A stretch of DNA of 41,771 bases from Desmonostoc geniculatum HA4340-LM1 (GTDB lineage: Bacteria; Cyanobacteriota; Cyanobacteriia; Cyanobacteriales; Nostocaceae), in the NCBI GenBank assembly GCA_019359545.1, contig JAHHHB010000060.1, forward strand, positions 1 through 41,771. Direction: 5' to 3'. Each line of letters starts with the position of its first letter. Positions within the stretch are counted from its first letter, which is position 1. Under the pieces are notes generated by a model. That model was not told where the DNA came from. It was given only the letters and a program-made list of their open reading frames with translations, and did not search any database. Made by a program: the position numbers and the translations under genes. Shown here in pieces: positions 15,861 through 23,777 of this stretch.

Positions 15861-16170
15861 TATAGCGTTTCCCGACAAGCGTTAGGTACACATGTAGGGG
15901 CACGGGACTGCCCATTGGTGTCAACTTAAGCTCAAACAGTTATCCCACAAACGTTTTACCCCACCCCCAACCCCTCCCCTTAGTAAGGGGAGGGGCGGTT
16001 TTGGCTTTAGACAAAACCGGGGTGGGGTGACGCGGCGAGTAACGCTAAGTGAATGAACTCAATATCAGGTCTTGACAAGCGTTTCACGTTAAGTTGACAC
16101 CTATGGGGACTGCCGTGCCCCTACACCTTGCGATATAATGTTGCACCGCATCTGAATGGGAAACGCTATA
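15861..16170. mobile_element. 310-bp nested inverted-repeat element (MITE-like)
   Basis: Outer ends are perfect 13-bp inverted repeats, TATAGCGTTTCCC (15861-15873) and GGGAAACGCTATA (16158-16170). A second imperfect pair lies inside: GTAGGGGCACGG through TGTCAACTTAA on the left (about 15894-15927) and its reverse complement on the right (about 16089-16124). The core carries a C/G-rich hairpin, with a partial copy at 9617-9730. The ends could reflect a TA target duplication, as for Tc1/IS630-type elements. It stops 7 bp short of psaI. Confidence 0.75.
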
Positions 16171-16176
16171 AACCAA

Positions 16177-16317
16177 TCAAGCAATATCTTCGCTTTCTAT
16201 GTATAAAAATAGAAATGCGAATACCACACCTGGTAAAACCCAACCAATGATCGGAACGAAGATAGCAGGCAAGTAGGAAGTGCTAGCCAAGATCGTAGGC
16301 AAAAATTCAAATGCCAT
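16177..16317 (-). CDS. psaI: Photosystem I subunit VIII (PsaI)
   Basis: A 46-residue frame: MAFEFLPTILASTSYLPAIF, then VPIIGWVLPGVVFAFLFLYI and ESEDIA. The FLPxIL start, the single membrane helix with FVPIIGWVLP, and the FLFLYIExED end are diagnostic of PsaI, which helps anchor PsaL and trimer formation. AGGA 8-9 bp before ATG 16317 supports the start. It is not next to psaL here. A MITE-like element ends just after its stop, and no terminator is visible between them. Confidence 0.9.
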   Translation of the reverse strand: MAFEFLPTILASTSYLPAIFVPIIGWVLPGVVFAFLFLYIESEDIA

Positions 16318-16419
16318 AGTAAAGGTTCCTGTTAAATCACACTACAATTCAAGATGAGCTTACTGCAAAGTGCGCCAGATTTTTTAAATTCTAAAGATTT
16401 TTAACACAGGCGATATTGG

Positions 16420-16507
16420 GCATAGGGCATAGGGCATGGGGAGATGAGGGAGATGAGGGAGTGGGAGGGGAAAATTCCTAACTCCTAACTCCTAACTCCT
16501 AACTCCT
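16420..16507. repeat. GGGCATA, GAGGGAGAT and AACTCCT repeats
   Basis: GGGCATAGGGCATAGGGCATGGGG, GAGATGAGGGAGATGAG and several AACTCCT heptamers lie between the large gene and psaI. They match the clusters at 12826-12976 and 22160-22290. Confidence 0.75.
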
Positions 16508-16510
16508 GAG

Positions 16511-19357
16511 TCAAATACCCAATAGTTCATCTAGCTCTAAGTTTGGCAAGTCTGGAGGGATGACAGTTCGCACTATTGTGACTTTGTGACTTTCCTGTTG
16601 GGTTGTTGGATCGAGAGCGATCGCTTCTAAGCGAATTTCCAAACAGCCAAAGGGAATGTTTAATTGCGTCATCACTTCCAACCCGGACAAGGCATTAGGT
16701 AGTAAATTTGTCAGTAAATGGGGGCCGTCTAATAACCAACGAGTTTGACAGTCTTCAACCCATAACTTGATAGCAACTTGTGGATGTACTTCAGGCAATA
16801 CTACGCGCACGATCACAGACTTGCCAGCTATTAGTTCGCCCTCTGGCACATGCAGTTGTGGAATTGGCAAAGGCTCAATTGCTAACGTACTTATAGGTAG
16901 GAGACGAGATAAATCTGACGCTGGTTGCTCCTCTTGTTCCAAGGCATAACTCTTCGTTGCATCGGCTTCTAATTCACTGTATGTATCATCTACAACAATT
17001 TCTTGCGCCAACCAAGCTGAAGCCGTATTTCTGTTTATCGGAGGAGGAGGGGGCGGTATTGTTGATAACAAAGGTGGTGAAAATATTGGTTCTTCTGATA
17101 ATATTTCTAGTTCCGTATCTTCCTCTATAACTGAGTCTGCTTTTTTTACTGTGTCTGTGTCTTCCAGTATTTCTGTGTTGGCATCTAGACTTAACAGTGA
17201 GCTGACATCAACAACATCAACATCACCATTGGGAATTTCTGCACTAATAGAAAGCGGTGTCTGCTGGGCTGGAATATAGTTATCGTAGCCTTGGGGTGGC
17301 AGCTCATTTATGGATTCAGGCAAAGAGTATCCTTGGCTCTGCATCCACTTCCTGAGCAAGGGAGATGAGTAAAGGTTTGTTTTAATAAATTCTGAATTTG
17401 GTTGAGGAAGTACTTGAGTAACAGATTCTTTTTGGGCTTCTGAATTTGGCTCAGTTAGCACTTGAGCAAGAGATTCTTCTTGGAATTCTGAATTTGGCTC
17501 AGTTAGTACTTCAGCAACAGATTCTTCTTGGAACTCTGAATTTGGCTCAGTTAGCACTTGAGCAAGAGATTCTTCTTGGAATTCTGAATTTGGCTGAGCT
17601 ACTACTTGGGCTGTGTTTTGATCTTCAGTGATAATTGTGTCTAAGTGCGATATGTTCTCAGTCGCTTCAATTTCCAATGTATCTGGGGCATTATCTTTTA
17701 GTTCTTCTATAACACTTGGCGTAGTTTGCAGCCGTTTCAAATATGGAAAAGTCTTGTCGAGTATTGGTATTCGACGTTGCCTGATGACTAACTGCTCCAA
17801 GTTGATGGCAGCTATGGTCGCATCCTTTTCTAAAAGCTCGTTCTGTATGGGAGATTCAGCAACGACATCTGTGGGGGTATTGACATCAGTTTGAACGGGG
17901 GGCAGTTTTGGTAATTGAGGCGAACTAGCTGAATTCTTCAGCTGAGATGTCCGTAGAGTGGCTTCTCGCAGAACTTGCAGGTTAATTTGTGGTGGTAGGG
18001 GTGTGTTTGGCGATGGATTGACTAGCAAAGGCTCGTCTGTCTTTCGGAGTTTGACCAGATTCAATAGTTTTAAATCGAGCTTGACAGTTGCTTCCGGTTC
18101 CGTGAAACTGTCAGAGGACGACGATGGTGCGATCGCCTCATTTGATGTACTAGATTTTGCTGCCGCTGTGATTGCCAGTAATTCTGTTACATCTGCTGTA
18201 ATGCTGAAGGACTCGGCGGCTAATTGTATCACTTCACTAATTTCAGTGAATCTACCATACAAACTGATATCTGCCAAAATTAGCTTGGATTCACAGTCAG
18301 CAGGAATATCAATTGAGGTATTGATAGTGAAAGGCAGTACTTGGTCTGGTAAGGGTTGCCGTACCTTGGTCAGGATTTGTGATTCCAAGGGCGATCGCAG
18401 TTCAATTTTTAATTCGAGTCCACGGACGCTTTTTGATGATAATCTTTCAGCCAGTTCTAGATTCGTCTTTTCCTTCAGTTCTACATGCCCATTAATTGTT
18501 AGAGCTTGTCCCCAACGAGCAATGTAACTATCCCGATCTAAAGTCAGCAATAATGGTGGTGGCTGTTGTGTTCCTGAAGAATCCGTAACCTTTTCATCTT
18601 CAGGTAGCGGTTCAACAGTCGGTAAAGCTAATTCTATTAAATTTTGTAAAATCTGTTCTGCCGTCTCACCTTTGAGCCATACGGGACTGATCGGCTCATC
18701 GATCGCTGTAGCTTCTTGCTTGGTTGCATCTAGCACAACATTGGTGTCAGAGCTACTATCTGTATCTTCTTCTTTGATTGCATCTAGCAAAACATTAGTG
18801 TCAGGGCTGCCATCTGTAGGAATTGGTAGTTCACTGGCAACGGCGGCCCGATCTAGCGTTTCCACAAGGGGAGCAGAGGGCATGGGGCATCGGGCATCGG
18901 GCATCGGCACAGAGGAAAGACTTACTGCAACTTCTCCTCTGCTCCCCTGCTCCCTATCTCCCTCATCTCCCTCATCTCCTCCTGCCCCCTGCCCCTTGCC
19001 CTCTGCTACCTGGGACAGAACTTGCAGTTGGACGGTGTGTCGCCAAGATTTACCTAGCATATCCGACATCAAATCGCCCGAACAGCGCAGTTCCCAAACT
19101 CCTGGTTCAAAGTAAGTAAAAGGAATTACCGCCATTAAGCCTTCTAAGTTAGTGCGACGCGAACGCTTGAAAATTCGGCGTTTTGGCGTGACTTCCTGTG
19201 TTGAAAAGTGAGTGACGCGCACTTCCACATCTGTATTTCGCAGGCTAGAACGAGCCAGAACTCTATACTGCCCTTCCAAAATTTCTAAATTTGGCGATTC
19301 CAGGATATGCCACGAGCGATCGCCTTGCTTCTGTATCAGAAATTGCCAGTGTTCCAT
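16511..19357 (-). CDS. Large cyanobacterial protein of unknown function with Ig-like ends and a repeat-rich middle
   Basis: A 948-residue protein from ATG 19357 (TTG 19381 is less likely). The N-terminal 115 residues and C-terminal 120 residues (from about PEGELIAGKSVIVRVVLPE) look like beta-sandwich domains. The middle is acidic and disordered, with QVLTEPNSEFQEESLA-type 16-residue repeats encoded by five 48-bp units (17394-17633) and a DTNV(L/V)LDA(I/T)K pair. Residues about 119-163 (GKGQGAGGDEGDEGDREQG, then PMPDARCPMPSAP) are translated from intergenic-type repeats at 18869-19003, kept in frame. There is no signal peptide or membrane helix. I know of no function; conservation at the two ends suggests a scaffold-like role. 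Confidence 0.85.
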   Translation of the reverse strand: MEHWQFLIQKQGDRSWHILESPNLEILEGQYRVLARSSLRNTDVEVRVTHFSTQEVTPKRRIFKRSRRTNLEGLMAVIPFTYFEPGVWELRCSGDLMSDMLGKSWRHTVQLQVLSQVAEGKGQGAGGDEGDEGDREQGSRGEVAVSLSSVPMPDARCPMPSAPLVETLDRAAVASELPIPTDGSPDTNVLLDAIKEEDTDSSSDTNVVLDATKQEATAIDEPISPVWLKGETAEQILQNLIELALPTVEPLPEDEKVTDSSGTQQPPPLLLTLDRDSYIARWGQALTINGHVELKEKTNLELAERLSSKSVRGLELKIELRSPLESQILTKVRQPLPDQVLPFTINTSIDIPADCESKLILADISLYGRFTEISEVIQLAAESFSITADVTELLAITAAAKSSTSNEAIAPSSSSDSFTEPEATVKLDLKLLNLVKLRKTDEPLLVNPSPNTPLPPQINLQVLREATLRTSQLKNSASSPQLPKLPPVQTDVNTPTDVVAESPIQNELLEKDATIAAINLEQLVIRQRRIPILDKTFPYLKRLQTTPSVIEELKDNAPDTLEIEATENISHLDTIITEDQNTAQVVAQPNSEFQEESLAQVLTEPNSEFQEESVAEVLTEPNSEFQEESLAQVLTEPNSEAQKESVTQVLPQPNSEFIKTNLYSSPLLRKWMQSQGYSLPESINELPPQGYDNYIPAQQTPLSISAEIPNGDVDVVDVSSLLSLDANTEILEDTDTVKKADSVIEEDTELEILSEEPIFSPPLLSTIPPPPPPINRNTASAWLAQEIVVDDTYSELEADATKSYALEQEEQPASDLSRLLPISTLAIEPLPIPQLHVPEGELIAGKSVIVRVVLPEVHPQVAIKLWVEDCQTRWLLDGPHLLTNLLPNALSGLEVMTQLNIPFGCLEIRLEAIALDPTTQQESHKVTIVRTVIPPDLPNLELDELLGI
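17394..17633. repeat. Five 48-bp tandem repeats inside the large gene
   Basis: Units begin at 17394, 17442, 17490, 17538 and 17586, each starting GAATTTGG. The three middle units are nearly identical and the outer two are diverged. Each codes for 16 residues. Confidence 0.9.
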
Positions 19358-19640
19358 TGTGAGTGATGCCCAGACCGACAAGCCGCCCAGTAATATTGTG
19401 TATTAGCTTGCTTGCAAGTTTACCTCAGTAATTTGTAATTGCATCCTTAAAAAGGCTATCAAGTTAACTTAGTTTCACATACTGGAATTTTCGCAAAGTC
19501 AATACCTTGGAATCAGCCTTTTTTGAGTCAACAACCCAATCTCCAACAGACTAGAACATACAATAAATTAAGATTCACTTGACAACTCTGATTGAATTGT
19601 GAGACCCAACTTTTTGCTACAAACAGGTAGGATGTAGCTC

Positions 19641-19841
19641 TTAAGTAAAGATGGGGAATGGGGAATGGGGAGTAGGGAGTGGGGGAATTAAAGTGTTTCT
19701 TTCATTCGTAGCGGGTGGTGTGCCACTAGTACGGCTGCTCTTAAGTACGCTCTGCGATGGCAAATCACCATAATTGACGACGCGCTGTCCTTGTAGACCG
19801 CGACAACGAGTGTCCTCCTCATAGTGAAATGTAGGTGACAA
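19641..19841. repeat. Probable dispersed intergenic repeat
   Basis: GGGGAATGGGGAGTAGGG-type units (about 19651-19685) are followed by a block with CCACTAGTACGGCTGCTCTTA and GACAACGAGTGTCCTCCTC that reads like a known Nostoc-type repeat. A 66-codon minus-strand frame spans it, but its composition and repeat content argue against a gene. The remainder of 19358-19864 shows nothing I recognise. Confidence 0.5.
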
Positions 19842-19864
19842 TAAAAATTTACAGGACGGATTAG

Positions 19865-20062
19865 ATGCTAGTCATTTTAATGGACGAGCAAATCCTTGCC
19901 CCTGAGCAAGTTTGCCCGTCTTGTTTACTCGCTGATGGCAGCGGTCAACCCCGTTGGCGTGGCGGTCAACTGCGTTGTGGTCAAGCCATTCGCAAACTTA
20001 CTCAACAGCAGCCAGACCAATATGAGTGTGTAATGGGCTTTCGCATCGCCCATATAGAATAA
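19865..20062 (+). CDS. Small conserved cyanobacterial protein with CPSC motif
   Basis: A 65-residue protein. The middle (EQVCPSCLLADGSGQPRWRGGQLRCG) has three cysteines in a CxxC-x18-C arrangement, suggesting metal binding. The end (QYECVMGFRIAHIE) adds a fourth Cys, so a small zinc-ribbon-like fold is possible. I recognise it as a conserved cyanobacterial hypothetical protein without known function. ACAGGACGGATTAG before ATG 19865 supplies a ribosome site. It lies 81 bp upstream of the Tic20 gene on the same strand. Confidence 0.75.
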   Translation: MLVILMDEQILAPEQVCPSCLLADGSGQPRWRGGQLRCGQAIRKLTQQQPDQYECVMGFRIAHIE

Positions 20063-20143
20063 CTGGATTTACCAGCAAGACCAAGCAACTGCGTTATCCT
20101 AAGGTGAAGTAACTGTTGAAATATAACCATAGGAGAATGCATA

Positions 20144-20620
20144 ATGACTTGGCGCGGGTCTACAACGGTTTCAGATCGGATTTTTGCTTCCTTGCCTTAT
20201 TTGTTACCGATGGTTGAGGCAGTAACTTTCGGCCTTTTTTTATTACAGCAGTTTCCTCCCCTGGCAGTCGTTTTTGCACCGATTCTGATTTTATGGTCAT
20301 TTTATAGAAGTGTGCCTTATGCAGGAATGATTGTTTTCTTTGCCTTATTCCTATTGGTGGTAAGAAACGAAAAAATCAGTCACTTCATTCGTTTCAACAC
20401 CATGCAGGCAATACTTTTGGATATTATTATCTTTTTGTTTAGCATCCTGATGAGTATTGTTGGACTGGTTCCTGCTGGTGGTTTTGCAATCCAAACCCTA
20501 TCGACAACCATTTTTCTAGGCACAGTGGCAGCAGTTGCATATTCAATCATCCAGTCTTTGACCGGGCGTTATGCAGAAATTCCAGCGATTTCTGATGCGG
20601 TGTACATGCAAGTGCGTTAG
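20144..20620 (+). CDS. Tic20 family membrane protein
   Basis: A 158-residue protein with four predicted membrane helices (about residues 15-33, 38-54, 58-70 and 83-135 holding the last two). The motif EKISHFIRFNTMQAILLDI (75-93) is the clear Tic20/Ycf60 signature. In chloroplasts Tic20 forms part of the inner-membrane protein import channel; the cyanobacterial role is not established. GGAG before ATG 20144 supports the start. It ends 3 bp before the convergent FAH-family gene. Confidence 0.9.
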   Translation: MTWRGSTTVSDRIFASLPYLLPMVEAVTFGLFLLQQFPPLAVVFAPILILWSFYRSVPYAGMIVFFALFLLVVRNEKISHFIRFNTMQAILLDIIIFLFSILMSIVGLVPAGGFAIQTLSTTIFLGTVAAVAYSIIQSLTGRYAEIPAISDAVYMQVR

Positions 20621-20623
20621 TGG

Positions 20624-21397
20624 TTAACGGGTCGCTACGGTATTTTCCAGGCGACCAATACCTTCAATTTCTACACGGACGCGATCGCCCAGTTGCAATG
20701 AACTAACACCCTCTGGCGTTCCTGTAAGCACCACATCCCCCGGTAGTAGCGTCATCACCTGACTGATATAAGACACTAAAACATCCGGCGAAAACACCAT
20801 CTGATCGATACAGGCAGATTGGACTGGATTGGCCTCGTCATTCAGAAAAGTCTGCAATCTCGCTCCTGGATTTAATTCCCGCACAATCCAAGGACCCAAG
20901 GGACAGAAAGTATCAAAACCTTTGGCTCGCGTCCATTGACCATCTTGTTTTTGTAAGTCCCGTGCGGTCACATCATTAGCGATGGTGTAGCCCCAAATTT
21001 TAGTTTGGGCGATTTCTGGCGTACAGTCAAAAACGCGATCGCCAATTACTAATGCTAACTCTCCTTCATAATCTACTCGTTGCGACTGGGGAGGATATTT
21101 AATTTCCGTCTCAGAGGGAATAATCGACGTAGTTGGCTTGAGAAAAATTAGTGGCTCAGAAGGCACTGGAGTTCCCATTTCTGCGGCATGATCCGCATAA
21201 TTCTTCCCCACCGCCACAATTTTCGACGGAGCGCAGGGAGCCAAAATTTGGTAATTTTCTGGCGTCAAAGTCAAATCAGTGGGTTGCCCTTGTAACCAGG
21301 GCGGAGCATCTAGCAACTGGACATTGAAGGATGGTTGTAGTAAACCATAGTAAATTTGTCCTTCTTGATTTTGAATTCGTACATAGCGCTGCGCCAT
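20624..21397 (-). CDS. Fumarylacetoacetate hydrolase (FAH) family protein
   Basis: A 257-residue member of the FAH superfamily, which includes fumarylpyruvate hydrolases, oxaloacetate decarboxylases and related metal-dependent C-C bond enzymes. Family landmarks are VGKNYADHAAEMG (64-76), the metal-binding DYEGELALVIG, ANDVTARDLQ and LLPGDVVLTGTPEGV near the end. The Glu pair in DYEGE and the Asp in ANDVT are the expected metal ligands. The exact substrate cannot be told from sequence; no pathway neighbours help. It is convergent with the Tic20 gene. Confidence 0.92.
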   Translation of the reverse strand: MAQRYVRIQNQEGQIYYGLLQPSFNVQLLDAPPWLQGQPTDLTLTPENYQILAPCAPSKIVAVGKNYADHAAEMGTPVPSEPLIFLKPTTSIIPSETEIKYPPQSQRVDYEGELALVIGDRVFDCTPEIAQTKIWGYTIANDVTARDLQKQDGQWTRAKGFDTFCPLGPWIVRELNPGARLQTFLNDEANPVQSACIDQMVFSPDVLVSYISQVMTLLPGDVVLTGTPEGVSSLQLGDRVRVEIEGIGRLENTVATR

Positions 21398-21462
21398 AAC
21401 CTTGATCGATATCCTTTTGTCTTTGATTAAAACCTGTAAGCGGCTAGTAGCAATCCTCAGTT

Positions 21463-21622
21463 AGCTTTTTGGCGAACCGATTGAGCCTTGAGCAAAAAAG
21501 CGATCGCTATAGATGCCTTTTGGAAAAGGCTAAGCTGATGGCTCAATCAATTTGCTGGCGAACACCAAAAGCTGGATTCTTACTTGCTAGAGAAACCTGG
21601 GGTCGGAAGCGACCTAGTATTT
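21463..21622. other. Region of strong nested secondary structure upstream of rpsF
   Basis: AGCTTTTTGG (21463-21472) pairs with CCAAAAGCT (21565-21573), and inside it GATTGAGCC (21479-21487) pairs perfectly with GGCTCAATC (21540-21548). A GCCTTTTGGAAAAGGC palindrome and a HIP1 site lie within. A second hairpin, GGTCG-GAAG-CGACC extended by GAAA/TTTC, lies at about 21591-21622. This could be a structured RNA or a small inverted-repeat element. The rest of 21398-21804 shows no gene. Confidence 0.5.
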
Positions 21623-21804
21623 CAATAGGGACATCCAAGAAATGAAATCCAAAGTTCGGCGGATTGGCTAATGAAACAAAATTGAAAACTGGTAAGATTA
21701 TAGTTCCTTGTTGCTTCAGATGTTGATGAATACTAGTATTTTGAAATAAAATCAGTATAAATTAACACTGGCAGCCATTTTGTCCATAAGGGAAACCGAA
21801 AAAT

Positions 21805-22155
21805 ATGACTACAAGTTACGAAACAATGTACATCCTGCGTCCTGACTTGGGAGACGAACAGGTAGAGCAAGCAGTTACGAAATATCAGAATTTGCTTCGG
21901 GAACAAGGCGCCGAGGATATCCAAATTCAAAATCGTGGTAAGCGTCGTCTAGCTTATGAAATTAACAGACACCGGGATGGAATTTACATCCAGTTGAACT
22001 ACACTGCACCTGCAACTGCGATCGCTCCTTTTGAACGCGCCATGCGCTTGAGTGAAGAAGTAATTCGCTATCTCACAATTAAGCAGGAACTTGAAGAGGC
22101 TAAACCTGCCAAAGTGGCTGCAACTACAACTGCAACTGCAACTGCAACTGCGTAG
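21805..22155 (+). CDS. rpsF: 30S ribosomal protein S6
   Basis: Small-subunit ribosomal protein that pairs with S18 on the 16S rRNA platform. The N-terminus TSYETMYILRPDL, then GKRRLAYEINRHRDGIYIQLNY and the C-terminal RLSEEVIRYLTIKQE are diagnostic. Length is 116, including a non-conserved Ala/Thr tail (ATTTATATATA) encoded by tandem GCAACT hexamers at 22119-22152, where length could vary by slippage. GGGAAACC before ATG 21805 is a weak ribosome site. rpsR is not adjacent. Confidence 0.97.
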   Translation: MTTSYETMYILRPDLGDEQVEQAVTKYQNLLREQGAEDIQIQNRGKRRLAYEINRHRDGIYIQLNYTAPATAIAPFERAMRLSEEVIRYLTIKQELEEAKPAKVAATTTATATATA

Positions 22156-22290
22156 GGAATAGGGCATGGGGCATGGGGCATGAGGGTATGAGGGGACAAG
22201 GAGACAAGGGGACAAGGGGAGAATAACTCCTAACTCCTAACTCCTAACTCCAGACTTCCAATGCCCAATGCCCAATGCCCAATGCCCTTA
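22156..22290. repeat. GGGCATG, GGGGACAAG, AACTCCT and CCCAATG repeat cluster
   Basis: GGGCATGGGGCATGGGGCATG, GGAGACAAGGGGACAAGGGG, repeated AACTCCT and repeated GCCCAATGCCCAATG lie in a row directly after rpsF. The outer G-rich and C-rich halves are partly complementary. Confidence 0.8.
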
Positions 22291-22422
22291 AATAAAATTT
22301 TGTTTTTTTCTTTACCAGTGGCTTGGCTCGTAATGCTAAATTAACAAATACTTGCCAAAGGTAGTACTCCCGCAGTTATACCTAAGAGTGGACAAGATTC
22401 TGAATGGGAGCGGTAAGCTACT

Positions 22423-22983
22423 GTGAGCCAATCTAATACACCCGATGTTCAAGCTCTCTCTACGGAAGTATCGCAACTACGCCAAGAGTTGCAACTCCGC
22501 GATCAATTAGTGCAACAGCTATCTCAAGAACTCTTCCGGTTGGTAAAGGGTAATACTAATTTTATGCCCCAACAGCCGGATATTGAGCGTGATACCACCC
22601 AGTTACAAGCTTTACAAGAACAACTCCAAGCTGTGGAACAACAGGTGGCATTCTACCAAGAGCAAATTACAACTCGTGACTCCGAAATTTACCAATTGCG
22701 ACAGTCAGTCCAAGAACTTACCGATCGCACTCGGATGTTGGAGCAAGTTGTACAAGAGTTGCCTCAAATTTACCGTCGTAAGTTTGAGGAGCGCATGACG
22801 CCAGTGAGAGAAAAAGTAGCAATGCTACAACGGGAAAACCGCCAACTACAGGCAGAACTGCAAAGTGTAAGTTACCGTTTAGCAATCAAAACCCGCAATG
22901 CTAGTCACAGCGGCATTGATTTGCCAAATTTTCCCCGCCCAGCATCCGAACAAACTCAAATTTCGTCTCCCCAGAATGCCTAA
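22423..22983 (+). CDS. Coiled-coil protein of unknown function
   Basis: 186 residues from GTG 22423. Residues about 12-48 and 65-150 form long coiled coils (LRQELQLRDQLVQQLSQELF; LQALQEQLQAVEQQVAFYQE; MLQRENRQLQAELQSVSYRL). There is no signal peptide. The C-terminal 35 residues are proline/serine-rich and probably flexible. The start is chosen because GGGAGCGG lies about 10-15 bp upstream. It resembles cyanobacterial hypothetical coiled-coil proteins with no assigned role. It lies 440 bp from the convergent STAS gene. Confidence 0.85.
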   Translation: MSQSNTPDVQALSTEVSQLRQELQLRDQLVQQLSQELFRLVKGNTNFMPQQPDIERDTTQLQALQEQLQAVEQQVAFYQEQITTRDSEIYQLRQSVQELTDRTRMLEQVVQELPQIYRRKFEERMTPVREKVAMLQRENRQLQAELQSVSYRLAIKTRNASHSGIDLPNFPRPASEQTQISSPQNA

Positions 22984-23119
22984 AAAAGGATGTTCTAACA
23001 GTGGTAGCCGATCTGTCAAAAACTTTAGATTTTCCCTACTCCCCTGAATTTTAAGGAGGATTAGGGGGATTTTAGATCCGGTTATTTCCTTTTCTCTAGG
23101 CTGATTGGGAGGGATGTTG

Positions 23120-23161
23120 GTACGACCGTATACTTTTCAAACATCGTCTGAAGAGTAGCTT
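23120..23161 (+). promoter_or_regulatory. NtcA-type promoter (GTAN8TAC plus -10 box)
   Basis: GTA-CGACCGTA-TAC at 23120-23133 matches the NtcA consensus exactly. After 22 bp comes TAGCTT (23156-23161), fitting the TAN3T -10 box. This places the site centre at -41.5 from a start near 23168, the geometry of NtcA-activated (class II) promoters. No plus-strand gene follows for over 1 kb. Confidence 0.55.
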
Positions 23162-23167
23162 GAAAAA

Positions 23168-23275
23168 CTATGTTTTCACGAGGCTGGGGAGTCTGACAAA
23201 CAATTGCATCTGCTTTGACCAATTTTGGTCATTTCCCTTACTACATCAATAGCTAGAAAGCTATGAGTTTTTCTC
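23168..23275 (+). ncRNA. Candidate nitrogen-regulated small RNA
   Basis: About 108 nt between the NtcA-type promoter and a terminator-like hairpin (ATAGCT-AGAA-AGCTAT, 23249-23264, then GAGTTTTTCT). It contains a second hairpin, TGACCAA/TTGGTCA (about 23215-23230). It has no credible reading frame. NtcA-activated small RNAs such as NsiR4 are known in cyanobacteria; I cannot say whether this is one of them. The rest of 22984-23423 holds no gene. Confidence 0.4.
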
Positions 23276-23303
23276 GACATTGTTCTCTAGGTTAAGATAG
23301 GAC

Positions 23304-23345
23304 ATTAGCCTGCTAGCACCAGACCGAGACTACTATCTTTGACAA
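23304..23345. repeat. Partial duplicate of the STAS gene 3' end
   Basis: ATTAGCCTGCTAGCACCAGAC (23304 onward) and the following ACTATCTTTGACA closely match the last codons and stop of the STAS gene (from about 23424: TTAGCCTACTAGCACCAGAC, then TTATCTTTAACG). On the minus strand it would encode VKDSSLGLVLAG plus stop, beside VKDKSLVLVG plus stop in the gene. Confidence 0.65.
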
Positions 23346-23423
23346 TGTGAGAATACACAAAAAAGTGTAAATAAATGCAAAAATTGCTTGACTCCACCAT
23401 CCTTCTTAAGATAAATTTATTTA

Positions 23424-23777
23424 TTAGCCTACTAGCACCAGACTCTTATCTTTAACGGTAGTAAAGATGTCCTCGTAAGTGTCAAAAATTTCAAACACCG
23501 AATCTAACTGCGTGAGTTCCAAAATTAATCGTACAGGGGTTTGCACCTTGCATAGAACCAAACGACAACCTCTTTGACGTGCAGCTTTCAACCCTTTTAC
23601 TAAAGGAACTAAACCAGAACTGTCCATAAAGTTAACTTCTGTTAAGTCGATAACCCAGAGTTGATAAGGTTGGGGTACGACTCCAGCCATTTGTTCACTC
23701 AAAGCCATACCACCTTCCAAATCGATGCTTGCTTGGGGTTTGAACAAAATCACTTGAAGTTCTTGTGTGAGAGTCAT
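23424..23777 (-). CDS. STAS-domain protein (anti-sigma factor antagonist type)
   Basis: A 117-residue single STAS domain like SpoIIAA/RsbV. Such proteins bind a partner-switching kinase or anti-sigma factor and are switched off by phosphorylation of a serine. The signature is VIDLTEVNFMDSSGLVPLVKGL (42-63), and Ser53 or Ser54 in MDSSGL is the expected phosphorylation site. The C-terminus has the typical LTQLDSVFEIFDTYEDI. No kinase or phosphatase partner is nearby. The gap 23778-24273 upstream is AT-rich with no gene or clear motif. Confidence 0.93.
   Translation of the reverse strand: MTLTQELQVILFKPQASIDLEGGMALSEQMAGVVPQPYQLWVIDLTEVNFMDSSGLVPLVKGLKAARQRGCRLVLCKVQTPVRLILELTQLDSVFEIFDTYEDIFTTVKDKSLVLVG

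Noticed and set aside
17958..18527. 189-codon plus-strand frame opposite the large gene
   Set aside because: Antisense shadow of a better-supported gene; serine-rich artefact of the opposite strand.
19641..19841. 66-codon minus-strand frame
   Set aside because: It covers a dispersed repeat and GGGGAATG units; no start signal or recognisable domain.
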